A DNA stretch of 64,000 nucleotides from Cryptomeria japonica (GCF_030272615.1 NC_081414.1:46172001-46236000); one strand, 5' to 3'; shown: positions 37,975 to 49,861, counted from the stretch's first letter. Made by a program: numbers and translations. Notes: generated from the sequence alone by a model not told the origin.

Positions 37975-40900
37975 GGATGGAGGGTGAGATATGGAGGGAG
38001 GGGGGAAATAAAGGGGGTGCGACACTGATAGAAGGAGGGAGAAAGAAGAGGAGGGATACAAGAACAAAGAGAGAGAGAATGGGGGATTGTGGGAGAGTTA
38101 GAGATAGGGGTAAGGAAGGAATGGAGATACCTAGAGAGGGGAAGGAATGAGGAAGAAAGAGAGGGAGATACATAGAGAGAGGAGAGAGTGAGGAAGAAAG
38201 TGAGGGATAAACCTAGAGAGGGAAGGGTGAGAGTAAGAAAGTGAGGTCGACAGATTTGGGTATAAAGGACATAGAGGGGAAGGGAGGTAAAAGGCCATAA
38301 GGAGGATGAGTGGGATACAAAGGTAAACATGAAGGGAACGAGATAATTGGTGATAAAGGACATAGAGGGGAAGGGAGACCTGAGAGGCTTAGTGGAGAGA
38401 GAGAGGTGGGATAAAGGACATGTAGAGGGGAAGGGAGGTGAGAGGTACAAAGGGGAGAGATATGTGAGATGGGGGTTTAAGGAAGGTTGGGGGGGATAGA
38501 GAGGTAAGCATGAAGAAAGTGTGGGAGAGACCTAGAGAGAGGAGGGAGTGAGGAAGAAACTGAGGGAAAGAGGTGAGAGAGGGAATTAGATGGGTGTAAG
38601 GATGGAGAGGGAGATAGAGAGGGATAGGGGTATAAGGGAATTGTGAGAGCTGGAGAGGGGAGGGACAAAGAAGAGTATGGATCTATAGGAATGAAGAGAA
38701 AGAAGAGGTAAGGGGAGAGAGAGAATATGAGATATAGTTCATAGAGAGAGATGGAAATATGAGGGAAGGGAAATAAAGATGGGCCAATCTAGGGAGATTT
38801 AACTAGTGAGAGATTTTGAGAGGTGAGAAACCTAGAGGAGAGGGGTGATATGGGGGTTTAAGGATGATGGGGGGATATAGAGGTAAACATTGAAAGGGAC
38901 TAAGAGACTTGGTGATAAAGGGCATAGAAGGGAAGAGAGTTGAGAGATAGGTACTGAGGTTTAGGGAGGGTGGAGGGGATAGAGAGGTAAACATGAAGGG
39001 AAAGAGAGACTTAGTTATAAAGGACATAGAGGGGAAGGGAGGTAAAAGGCCATAAGGAGGATGAGGGGAATACAAGGATAAACATTAAGGGAATGAGATA
39101 CTTGGGCATAAAGGACATAGAGGGGAAGGGAGACTTGAGAGGCTTAGAGGAGAGAGAGAGAGAGAGGTGGGATGAAGGACATGTAGAGGGGAAGGGAGGT
39201 GAGAGGCACAAAGGGGAGATTGATGTGAGATGGGGGTTTAAGGAAGGTTGGGGGGGATAGAGAGTTAAACATGAAGAAAGTGTGGGAGAGACCTAGAGAG
39301 AGGAGGGAGTGAGGAAGAAACTAAGGAAAAGAGGTGAGAGAGGGAATTAGATGGGTGTAAGGATGGCAAGGGAGATAAAGAGAGATAAGGGAATAAGGGA
39401 GTAAGGATGTCCTTTATGCTCTAGGGACAAATGAGAGTATGGATGTATAAGAATGAAGAGAGAGAAGAGGTAAGGGGAGAGAGAATATGAGATCTAGTTC
39501 ATAGAGAGAGATAGAACTATGAGGGAAGGGAGATAAAGATGGACCAATCTAGGGAGATTTAACTAGTGAGATAGATTTTGAGAGGTGAGAAACCTAGAGG
39601 GGAGAGAGGGGTGATATGGGGGTTTAAGGACGATGGGGGGGATATAGATGTAAAAATTCAAAGGGACTAAGAGACTTTATGATAAAGGGCATAGATGGGA
39701 AGGGAGTTAAGAGGTCTAGAGGGGAGAGATAGGTATTGAGGTTTAAGGAGGGTGGAGGGTATAGAGAGGTAAACATGAAGGGAATGAGAGAGTTGGGGAT
39801 AAAGGACATAGAGGGGAAGGGATGTCAAAGGCCTAGAGGGAAGAGAGAGGTGAGATGGGGGTTTGAGGAGGGTGGGGGGATAGAGATGTAAACATGAAGG
39901 AAAAGACATATTTGTGGATGAAGAACATAGACAAGAAGAGAGGTGAGAGGAATATATGAGAGATTAAGGATGATGAGGGGGATACAGAGGTAAACATGAA
40001 GGGAATAAGATACTTGGGGATAAAGGACATAGAGGGGAAGGGAGGTGAGAGGCTAGAGGGGAGAGAGAGGTGGGAGACTTTGGGATAAAGGAAATAGAGG
40101 GGAAGGGAGGTGGGGGGCCTAGAGGGGAGGGAGATGAGAGATGAGGGTTTAAGGAGGGTGGGGGTGATAGAGAGGTAAACATGAATGAAATGAGATACTT
40201 AGGGATAAAGGACATAGAGGGGAAGGGAGGTGAGAAGCACAAAGGGAAGAGAGAGGTGAGATGGGGGTTTAAGAAGGGTGGGGGGGATAGAGAGGTAAAC
40301 ATGAAGAAAGTGGGGGAGAGATTGAGGGAAAGAGGTGAGAGAGGGAATGAGATGGGTGTAAGGATGGAGAAGGAGATAAAGAGGGATATGGGAATAAGGG
40401 AATTGTGAGAGCTAGAGAGGGGAGGGACAAAGAAGAGTAGGGATATAAGAATGAAGGGAGATAAGAGGTAAGTGGGGAGAGAATAAGAGATATGGCTCAT
40501 AGATAGATATGGAACTACGAGTGAAGGGAGATAAAGGTGGGTAATGGGATATCTAGTTCATAGAGGAGGGTAATCGGACATGGATGATTATGGATACCTC
40601 AAGAGCTCAATGTGAGATGGATAGAGGTGGATACCTTGATAGGTGGAGAGAGAGGAGAGAGAGGCCATAATTGAGAGAGGGGAGTGAGATATAAAATGAG
40701 AGACAAAGGAACAAAGAGAAAGAGGGGTAGATGGTGATTTTCAGAGATACTTAGAGATGGTAAAGGTAGATATAGGTGAGGGGGAGAGTTCACAAAGCAA
40801 GAAAGAGGGACAAGTACCTGTAGGGTAAGAATTGGAGAGGGAGAGAGAAATATACAGAAGGGGAATAGAGGTGATTTACTTAGAGCCTAAGGAGGGATTG

Positions 40901-41110
40901 ATAAGAGACATAATAGGTATAGATAGATATAAAAGGAGAGAGATAGCTAATGGGACAATAAGGGATAGGTATTGAGGTGAAGACGCAAGGAAATATGAGT
41001 ATAGATGGGGAGAGAGGGTCAGAGTAATATGTAATGATTGAGAGAATCAATGTAAGAGGGAGGCGAGGGTAGAGATGGGGCTAAGAAGAGAATGTGAGGT
41101 AGACAGGACA
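37975..41110. repeat. 3.1-kb purine-rich tandem repeat array
   Basis: The plus strand is nearly all A and G for 3 kb. The short word AAAGGACATAGAGGGGAAGG or close variants recurs at least ten times (e.g. 38263, 38356, 39018, 39109, 39798, 40020, 40207). It alternates with GGGGGTTTAAGGAGGGTGGG and TAGAGAGGTAAACATGAAGG. A larger unit also repeats: 38465-38860 is matched by 39229-39640 (about 764 bp later) and partly by 40258-40510. The minus strand therefore gives long Pro/Ser/Leu open frames (for example 37908-38450) that are low-complexity artefacts. Confidence 0.9.
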
Positions 41111-41190
41111 AGAAAGAGACTTTGCATGTAGATCAAGTTCCAAAAATTCAACTAAACATTATTTCTATGTACACATTTGGTGCTCTCCCT

Positions 41191-41346
41191 ATTTGGTGTG
41201 CGCTAAATGTGGAATATGGACAACATTTGACATGCACTAGATGTGGAATATGGAACACATTTGGCACGGGCTAGATGGGAAAACCCATTGATCGCATTTG
41301 GCGCACGCCAAATAGGGAGAGCGCCATATTTGGTATGCGCCAAATG
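41191..41346. repeat. Five subterminal palindromes, about 34 bp apart
   Basis: Copies at 41191-41209, 41225-41243, 41259-41277, 41296-41314 and 41328-41346 follow ATTTGGYRYRCGCYAAATG; the fourth is nearly perfect. CTCTCCCTATTTGG (41182) and its inverse GGGAGAGCGCCA (41315) bracket the group, so the block can also fold as one large imperfect hairpin. It lies about 0.9 kb inside the right TIR, a usual position for transposase-binding subterminal repeats. That role is inferred. Confidence 0.75.
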
Positions 41347-42193
41347 GCCTGCTTTGGGAGACACCAAACCTATCGGTTGGATTTGCCTTGGGCATTCAAC
41401 CCAAAGGTTTGGGCGACCATTTCAGGCTAGAGATGTGTTTTTATCAGAACATTGAAAATTTTGACATATTTTTGGTCATGCTCTCTATCAGGTTTGCATG
41501 TGTTTCAATGAAGTTAAAACAAATACCATGGTAAACTTGAGCTCCCTCTTAGCTATCCAATAATGTAATTTATTTCAAAATTTTCTTTCGTTAAGTCTAA
41601 ATCATCTATAATTTCTTTTGTCAGTGTGTCTGTTTTTTGTCAAAAACCAACATGCACTATTTTGGGTATAGATTTTTACACGTTCATTAGATTTTGGAAA
41701 AACTTACATTTTTAGAAACTATACTCCATTCTAAACAATTTTAAAAAAAGTTTATTTTGATTAGTTTTCAATGATTTTAGGGGGGAGCACGCTCAATTTT
41801 TTTGTTTTTCAGGATGTGTCCACTTCAAAAATTAGTAAAAAATCATATACTCATTAAAAAATTAGTTGAAAAATATGGCATAAACTACAAGGTGTTAGCT
41901 AATTTCTCACTGAAGCGATTTTAAAATTTTTTAAAAAAAAGTTAACATTTTAAGCGGGGCACAACAGACGCTATGTTATGTTTTTTGCTTAAAAATAGGA
42001 CCACTTTTTGTGGCCCCACTTTTTGAAGCCCTTAATCTCCACCATTTTCAAAATAAATTAGTAGTTTAGAAAGTAGACTCGAAGAACTCCGACTCTTGTT
42101 CTTGTTGCATCTTCAAATTTGGAGTGTAATTATGTTCAATTTGTCATTGAAGTTCAGACTTTGCTGATTTCAGAAATAAAGTGGCATCTTAAG
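41347..42193. other. Right subterminal noncoding region
   Basis: No ORF with recognisable content; runs of T and A (TTTTAAAAAAAG near 41740 and 41930). Nothing else seen. Confidence 0.4.
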
Positions 42194-42229
42194 ACCCCCT
42201 TTTGGTACCACAACTTGGTGCATATACCC
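42194..42229 (-). repeat. Right terminal inverted repeat of the giant transposon
   Basis: Plus-strand TTTTGGTACCACAA near 42200-42213 and TGCATATACCC at the end mirror the left TIR with about six mismatches. It is directly followed by CCACACAACC, the continuation of the interrupted LTR. Confidence 0.85.
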
Positions 42230-42286
42230 CCACACAACCATAACACTAAGATTTTTACGTGGAAACCCAGAAAGGGAAAAACCATG

Positions 42287-42303
42287 GTGGGATTTGAACC
42301 CAC
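42287..42303 (-). promoter_or_regulatory. tRNA T-arm / B-box-like hairpin in the left LTR
   Basis: On the minus strand GTGGGTTCAAATCCCAC forms a 5-bp stem with loop TTCAAAT, which fits the pol III B-box pattern GWTCRANNC. The same hairpin is conserved in the right LTR at 50100-50116. No A-box at tRNA spacing was found, so it is not a tRNA gene. Confidence 0.45.
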
Positions 42304-42329
42304 AATATTATTATACTATGGCCAGAAGT

Positions 42330-43856
42330 TGATAGTTCTGATACTTAATATAAGTACAGATCCAATACCCAACAAGATGAGAGTGGGGGGGGTGAATCAT
42401 ACAAACTTAAACATCCATAAAAACATTAGATTCAACCTCGGTAACATATATATTAGTAATATAACCAAAACTGTCAAACATGCAAACTTAAAAACATATA
42501 ATCACCATAAACCTCATAACACCAGATTTAATGTGGAAACCCAAATAGGGAAAAACAACTATGGGATTTCGGACCCACTAAGAAATATACTCTTCTAGAG
42601 TATGCTCGGTTAAAAGAAAATTCTATTAAAGATTACAAACACATTGCTAAATGTGACCTGGTTAAAGGATTTCCCTTAGATCTGTTAGGATCTTCACCAT
42701 GTTAGAAGTGACCTTGTTAAAGTATTTCAAACACTCATTCTGAATGTCACCTTGCTAGAGGGTTTTACAAATAAGACTGTTAAGTCCACTTGGTTAAGAG
42801 ATTTTCTGTCACTTTCACAAAATAACAGTAATAAAATCTATCTGCAACTTCACATCTAAAAATGCTAAAGCAGATTCCTATTTGTTCAAGACAATCTAGA
42901 CATAGAACTAATCTTGTCTATTTGTTGGGCTCTATACTCTATAATTCAAAATAGTTCTTCAAGCTTCTGTGCTCGGTAATCACTATGTAGCATCCCTGTA
43001 CATACACTTGCCTGCATACATTGTTTATCAATAGTTTCCTATTTATAAACAATCAGGTAACTGCTTAATCTCCTTGATCACATTTCCCATGATCAATCAT
43101 AGCCATTAGATCTTCAATCTTGTCTAGGTTCAATGTATCCTTCGACCTGAAAATGTTTTACTCCACCTTGGAAGTTGCATTTTCTCCTTGGAACTTGTGC
43201 TAGGGTATTGCGGTTCAATCTGAGCTGTAGATCTTCTTGCTGATCTTTCATTGCCATAGATTCTTTAACAAACTTCATGCACGACTTACCAATCATTTAA
43301 TCAACTCCAACTCATCAACTTCCTTCATTAAATAATGCATGCAAACATTTAATGTATTCTGTTATAGCTCAGTTGCGACTTGGTGAGTACTATACTTTAC
43401 TCGGTAGACATTCCACCTTCATTAACCGATAGCGATAACCTTAGGGTTTACCGACTAGGTTCCTTAGGGTTTACCGACTAGGTTCTTTACTTAGTAACAT
43501 AGTATAGTATTAACTTCAAAATTTATAACATATGTATGATGTCAAAACAATCTAAACATCATGATTTGATCATTGTCTAATTCGGTAATAGTTGCCCATT
43601 GAATAACTTATTCCTCCCCTTATTCATCACATTCTTTCTGTGTCTTTTACCGACATCTTAACTCTTTTCAAAACATACTTCTTAAGATATGGCAACATCA
43701 TACTGAATTAGAAAATCAATTTCTTGACATCAATGACAAAACAATAATATCAAGACAGTTAACATCCTTAATCAGTTATAACCATAGTCATCAACAACCT
43801 TCTCAATATCCTTATTGAAATGCCAATAATCTCCCTTGTCTGTTATAATGCCAACA
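42330..43856 (-). mobile_element. Solo LTR of another copia family
   Basis: It begins TGATAGTTCTGATAC and ends TATAATGCCAACA, flanked by GAAGT (42325-42329) and AAAGT (43857-43861). The uninterrupted right LTR reads CCAGAAGTATGATAAT at this place, which fixes both edges. Inside is GAGAGTGGGGGGGTGAATC like other LTRs here, and a 24-bp direct duplication (CCTTAGGGTTTACCGACTAG twice, about 43438-43490). No coding remnants: 1,527 bp, consistent with LTR-LTR recombination. TGTTGGCATT would be its 5' end on the minus strand. Confidence 0.75.
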
Positions 43857-44784
43857 AAAGTATGATAATATTACAATAGAGGGAATGCAATTGCATTTAG
43901 GCACATTACCTAGAGCTCACTGCTCAAATACAAAATAGGGCTACAACCCAGATGAAGGCTCACTACCTTACAGGTGATTGCAATTGTTTACAATAATGAA
44001 TGAACTGAAGTATAGAATCTACATATGCCGAAAAGCAGTTCCAGTTGGGCTCAAATTGACTTCTACAACTGTTTTGACTAGCTACTCTGTTTTCCTACTC
44101 TGTCATATACTAAAGCACCAAAATCTTCAATCACATTCACCAACTTTAGCAAATTCGCTCATATAGACTTTTCACACACATCTCATTCATCAAAATGTTC
44201 AACCAAATCGATCTTCTATATCCTCATCAACAAAATGAATCATTTAAAATTTCATCTTCCAAATTCTCCATAATACGCAACATGAAACGTGTAACCTTAA
44301 GTCTACTCAATCCACCTACAAGACCATATGTAGACCTAAACAGAATGATAAAAATATTCACACAAGTCGGCCCAATCTCCTTGATCATGAAACCAATCAT
44401 CGAAAACAACCCTAAGATTCCACAACACATGTTACACCAAAATAGCTTTGTTCTAACTAAATTATGGGATATCGGACGTTTATCTTGCTCATGAATTAAC
44501 ACCCGATATCAGGATTACAGAATAATTTGCCTCAATCCTCAAATCATCTGTCTCTATCACCACAACCGAAGTTATGCAACCAAAATCAAGCTATGCACAT
44601 TGTACACATTCTCTACCGGTTACTCTATTCCATCTTCCAGACTTATGCCTTATGAACAATATGGCTTTCGAAAAATCAAATCTATGTACATGGGATATGA
44701 TTTCCGAATTGAGTTGCCATCAATGACAAATCCCAAGCATTCTTCATGCATCAACCTTCATCAGAAAAATGTCTCTTGCCAACA

Positions 44785-44799
44785 ATCTCCCCCTTTGGC
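44785..44799 (-). other. Polypurine tract of base copia element
   Basis: On the minus strand GCCAAAGGGGGAGAT immediately precedes TGTTGGCAAGAG, the 3' LTR start. A similar GTCAAAGGGGGAGAG at 44926-44942 may be a second tract. Confidence 0.7.
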
Positions 44800-45338
44800 A
44801 TTGATGGCAACACTATGAAAAATAAACTATACACTCAAAGTTGCAAAACTTCTAAATTTCAAACTCCCAAAATTCTCCAAGACTCTATAAGCTTGCCCTA
44901 AGGATTTTCACCATTTTTCACTCTGTTCTCTCCCCCTTTGACAACAATACCAAAGATTGGAATCCACCAAAACTTATATACATGGATATGTATAGTTGCT
45001 TACAAAAACTTGAAAATATCTACAAAAATTGTCCTTAGAGACAACAAGTGGTTATCTTATTCCTTCTTCAAACTCTCCAAAATACTGATCATCCTACTGA
45101 AAAGATATTTGAGCATGTTTTCTCCCTATCTATCTGTCAGAACACCCTTATTCAAAGCATCCTTTGCATCTTGCATAATGCTCATTAGAGAATCTATCTG
45201 GGGAGTGATAAGACTCCTCACTTCTCCCACTCTACCAAATTTTTTGTCCTTCTCCTGATTTAAACTCTTAATATTATCCAATATACTCAAAACTTGTGGT
45301 TCAAAACTACTAGCTAGGACTGACTGGGGTGCATATGA

Positions 45339-48315
45339 CTAAGATATTCTAGCAAGCTGGCCTTCACATTCCTTTATTTTCTTCTTAATGTCCATAGTAA
45401 ACTTTGGCAAAATTGGACATGACTTGTATATTTGACCACCCTCATCTAGTGCATCTTGAATGCCCTTCATAGTAGTTATTAAACTGACCCTATCACTCTC
45501 AATCATCTTCAAAAATGTTTTCAGTCTCATGGCATTAAATTGGTTTAAAACTCTAGTATCTGCTGCCTTCTCCAAATAATCAAAATGAGATTCTACAACA
45601 TTCAACATAATTCTAATCTTACTGGAGGGATTTTTTAGTTGTGTTTGGTATTAAAGATGGCAAAATTTTCTCCAATACATCTCTTGCCAATGTTATTAAC
45701 ACTTTATCTGAGGTATGGGATTTGAGTAAGTCCTCATTGGCTTTAGCTTGTGCAAGTGTTTCTAACTTCAATTCTTGAATTGGAGATAAAGAACTTAGAT
45801 CAATAGGCCCATGAGAAAAATCATGTGAATTGGTGACAACTTGTTTTCCTTTGTCAACAACAATGTTTCTTGTCATTGTCACCCTTCTCTTCTCTTTTCT
45901 CCTTCCTTGCCACCTCAACACTCACATCTTTTTCCCCCTTTTCCACATCATCTGACTCCTCAGCTGCCTTCTTTGAAATAAATTCTATCATTAGAGGATC
46001 CTATACAGCTTCACTGGAGTTATCAACCTTCTGATCAAGATCAACTACTGCATGCACATTGGTCTACTCTACCAGAATGGTCTCCTCAAATGTTTGATCT
46101 TTTTGCACATCAGGAATGATTGCATGAACTTCCAAAAGAGATGTATCTTGTAGTTTGTCTCCCAATTGAGTGTCATCAAGTGTCAGATTCACATCATATC
46201 TATGATCTATCAAAAATTATCTCAAAATTACTTTGGTTTCTTTGGTCACTTTATCAATTTTACTGAGCATGATTTTATTGACTCTCTTCTTGCTTCAAAA
46301 TCTGTCCTTAGCAAGCTTTAATAATCTAACAACTTTAGCTTTAGAAATTACAGAACTCAAATTCACTAATACACATTTCTTTATTCTTTCATCCTCTAAA
46401 CTTTCCATATGCCTCCTAGAATCCAAAATATCATTTTTTTCCTTCGGAATCATAGATGACAGCTCAATCAAGGTTTTTCTATAAATATTTATATATTGTA
46501 TAATTGCTTCCTCAATAGCTCTCTAGTCACTATCATCACAATTTTCATCATGTATAGGTACATTTTTCAAATTTCCTTCCTTCATCACTTCATCATTTAT
46601 TTCATTTACTATCTTTGGAACAACATAATTACCTTCCAATTTTCCTAGCTCCAAAGGTTCATCTAATTCATATTTTTGTTTCTTGCTCAATCTAGCTCTA
46701 CCAGATGGCTTAGCTTCATCTCTTGGTTTCTTGGATGGCTGGGCTCCACTGGATTGAGGCTTGCTTACTACCCTTGCATAAATAGTTATCTTCTTTATCT
46801 CTTTCACTGCTTTATCAAATTTTGTTTAAACATCCTCAATAGTGGTTGTAATATACTCCCTTTGTGGCTTCTCCTTCTTCCTTTTCTCTACTCCACTAGA
46901 TGACTTGGCTTGAGGATTGGGTGGAGGAATATGCTTTTGAGCACTAGAGGTAGGTGCAGATTAGGATTGCCTTGGCTTGGATTTATTGGGAGGAGTGGAG
47001 ACCGATTTTGACTTCTTAGGCTTTACCACTCCTTCAGTATATTTTTCTCCCTATCCCTTTGAAAAAATTCTTTTGATATTCCCATTTGTTCAACAATCTC
47101 TTCAACTTCCTTTCTGACTTTACTCTTCCTTGTTGACTCAATAAATTTCTTATGGAGATCAAGATCTTTCTCTTTATAGGTACCAAACCTTTCTTCCTTT
47201 TCATCTACCGGTTTACTCAATAGGTGTTGAGAATATGCATCAAATGTATTTCCATCTACCTCATACCCCATGGGCATGATCCAAATGGTTCTAGGTTCAA
47301 TTGCTTCCTTGTGGCATTGGTCTTTGTCTACCATAAAGAAGATTGTGTTCCCATATTTCTCAACAATATCTTTTGGGATCCTCTCTCTGCTCTGCATCAT
47401 TGCTTGAAATTATTTAAAGTATCCCCATAAAGAAGATTTCTAAGCTACAGTATCACCCAATCCCTACAAACCTTCTTTGATTTGGGCTTCCACCATTTTA
47501 TCATAATCCCACTAAACTTTTCTTATTCTGAGGATTTAATTGAAGAAGTAAAGTGCTAAACAGACAATCAAGGAACCGAATTTAAAAACATGTTTCTTAT
47601 CTTGTTTTATCTTCTTAAGGTTGCTCATTATCTCACTGAGAAGCACTCCACACAGATCATACCTTTTGTCCTCCTTAAGCATCTGATAGGCAACAAATAT
47701 AGCAGTACCAGATATTGAATTATGTTTGCTAGATTGCTACACCTTATATCCTGTTACCACTGAGGCAAATCTCACATCATGCTCAATGATATCACTAATT
47801 GTCATTGATCGACTATCATACTGGGATCTGGTAACCACATTCATTATTGTGTTCTGAACTTTCCTTAGACTGGGGATCTCATCGGTTGCATTCAAATATG
47901 TTTCAACTTGAATGAATTGCTTTGTGATCTTGTGAGGTCTATCCAGCCATATAAACTCATTATGGATTCGACTCAAGATGTATCTAACTCATTTGGGTTC
48001 ATCGAACACTGGAAAATGAACAAGCTAGATAAAACCCTTATCTTGTAATGATTTGAATTTAGGCTTCAGATGTCCCATTCCATCCATCATATGCTTGGTG
48101 TACAGTGATAGCATGCTCTCCTTTACAATCTCCTTGATATTACAATGGATATATGCTCTAATATCTTCATTATGCAGCATGCCATACGAGACAAAGGAAA
48201 ATGCACCTTCTGGATCATCTTCAACGAATTTGAATAGATGTTGCTTAAACACTGGTCTCTCTCTCTTAGTAATCTCAACTACCAATGGGGTTACAACACT
48301 AGATGTAGATGCCAT
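45339..48315 (-). pseudogene. ORF2 of the base copia element, unknown function
   Basis: It starts MASTSSVVTPLVVEITKRER at 48315. The same frame continues, with stops, to about 47023, and shorter frames follow to 45339. The N-terminal half looks globular: YILSRIHNEFIWLDRPHKIT, then EIPSLRKVQN, FASVVTGYKV, and KKHVFKFGSLIVCLALYF. The C-terminal half is Lys/Glu rich and probably coiled coil. It is in the slot where pol would be, yet no integrase or RT motif is present. A plant-derived or element-specific ORF of this kind is seen in large non-autonomous retroelements; I do not recognise a named domain. At least ten stops. Confidence 0.5.
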
Positions 48316-48705
48316 TTCAAAATTAGGGGAAGAAAAAATAGCTCGAACACAGATAAATAATTTCTCAAATTCAACCGGATGCTAGGAATTGCTTTTGGAC
48401 TGCTTCAAGAGTAGTTATCACTACTCAATCTCATTTGCCTCGCTCTTCTTCTCTTTCTCTTTGTTTTCAATGTGAAGAATAAATGATAGAAGTGCCTTTT
48501 ATCCATTGAAAACCTAACTTTAAGTTGTAATAAATGCACAACCCTAAAGGCTTTATGGATACCTTGCTTCTTCAAGAATTCATCACTGGATATCAACTAC
48601 ACAACTAATATCCATCATCTGCAACCATCCTCGACTAGTTACAGATCTCCCAAAGGGGGGTTTTAAGAATCTGCATGAAAAGCTTCCCCCTAAAGCCAAA
48701 CTGCC

Positions 48706-49861
48706 TTATTTATCGGATGAGGTTCCAACACTGGAATTAGGTGTGGATCCATTCTGAACATTTGAATCTTTCTTCTTAACCCACATCTTCTTATGCTTCT
48801 CTCTAACTTCTTCAAACTTTTCTTTCCCCTTTTCATTTGATATGTTCTTGTCTATTAGAGAATTCTTGTTTCTATAATATTTTGCAATGTGATTGGATTT
48901 GTTGCATGCATGACAAACAACATTTCCTTGCATAGGCCTGAAGTTCATCTAATTTGGTCTCATCCTGCATTGGTTAGAAATGTGTCCAAACATTCCACAA
49001 GCATATCATCTCTTATTGTGGAAATTATTCATCACTATTCTACACATGTTTGACTTATGACCAAAGTTGTTGCATATGAAACATTGACCGGTAAAGGTAG
49101 GATCATTATTCATCATCCTATTTCTGCATTGACTTGTCATATGACCAAATTTTAAACAAAAAAAACATTTTCCGTTGAATTTATAGGCATTAGGCTCTCT
49201 TACTAGAGGTTTCTTGTTCTTTTGATGATTGCTTTGTCTGAAACTGGAGGATACTCCTTTCTCATATCCAAGTCCTTGCATGTCTTTCCCATGTATCTGA
49301 CTTTCCAACATCTCATTTAGCTTGACTTAGCTAGCTTTGAATTTTTCTTTGTACTCATTAGCAGTAGAAAGCTCATCTCTCAGAATTATGATCTGCCTTT
49401 CAAATTCTTGTCCATCATTCTTGCATTGCACCAATTCAAGTTTCAACTGATCATTCTCATAGTTCAATTTGTAACATTCATCATATCTATCCTTCAATGA
49501 TTGAGTCATATTTTCCTCATTCTTTTTTCTGTCTTCAATCTCCTTTGTCAGCTTCATCACAATGGATTGCACCTCATTCTTTAGGACTACATTCTCTCCA
49601 TCAAGCTTCTCACATTCATCTGTCTTGTCTTGTAGGGTTTGATTGTAAATGCTTTGTTCTTCTTTCTCCTTGATTTTATCCATCAATTCCTTTCTCTTCT
49701 CTCTTGATGTGTTTACTTGTTCTTTCAAAGATTCAATGAAATTTTCAGCTTCTTCTAGACTTCTCCTCAGGGTACTCTTCTCTTTCATAGTTGCATCAAG
49801 ATCTTCAAGTGCCACAGTAAGTTGCTTCTACAAACTAGAGTCCATTGATTCAATCTTCTAA
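48706..49861 (-). pseudogene. gag of base copia element with coiled coil and four zinc knuckles
   Basis: The N-terminal part (49861-49327) is a long Glu/Lys/Leu coiled coil (ALEDLDATMKEKSTLRRSLE, later LKLELVQCKNDGQEFERQ). Then come knuckles CFFCLKFGHMTSQC (about 49170), CFICNNFGHKSNMC (about 49085), xYACGMFGHISNQC (about 48995; its first Cys has become TGA) and CHACNKSNHIAKYY (about 48905; its last Cys is Tyr). C-x2-C-x4-H-x4-C knuckles bind retroelement RNA, and the copia type often has one; four is a lot. Only two of the four remain complete. Stops lie near 49324 and 49003. Confidence 0.7.

Larger units (their letters stand above)
17022..42229. mobile_element. Giant (25.2 kb) TIR DNA transposon of unnamed family
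   Basis: The insertion splits one LTR at a point defined by the other LTR copy (CAACCACA|CAACCAT). Its ends are inverted repeats: GGTGTATGCACGAATTTGTG at the left and, read inward from the right, GGTATATGCACCAAGTTGTG; both continue GTACCAAAA. CCACA flanks both sides (17017-17021; 42230-42234). The left end has lost one G, or else the duplication is 6 bp with one mismatch. Contents are a plus-strand spliced gene, two tandem arrays, a minus-strand transposase-like gene, a purine-rich array and palindromes. Without the nested chromovirus and solo LTR it is about 16.3 kb. I see no polymerase B, capsid or helicase gene, so it is not a Polinton or Helitron. Confidence 0.85.
42235..44784 (-). repeat. 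Left LTR of base copia element, inner pieces
   Basis: Pieces 42235-42329 (95 bp) and 43862-44784 (923 bp), separated by a solo LTR, match the right LTR pieces at 50051-50129, 55046-55327, 60114-60217 and 62174-62708 in order. The inner end is CTCTTGCCAACA at 44773-44784. On the minus strand this is the 3' LTR. Confidence 0.85.

Noticed and set aside
37908-40793. Long minus-strand open frames rich in Pro, Ser and Leu
   Set aside because: They are translations of a purine-rich tandem repeat and have no conserved motif; the open frames follow from low complexity.
17022-42229. Polinton/Maverick or Helitron identity for the giant insertion
   Set aside because: TIRs are short, there are no polymerase B, capsid, Rep or helicase motifs, and a target duplication is present, which Helitrons lack.
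42241-42330. A possible tRNA gene around the T-arm-like hairpin
   Set aside because: No anticodon arm, D-arm or A-box at proper spacing was found; only the T-arm resembles a tRNA.
44195-44502. ORFs of 99 and 91 codons on opposite strands, repeated at 62248-62650
   Set aside because: They are LTR sequence present in both copies; openness on both strands shows it is not coding constraint.
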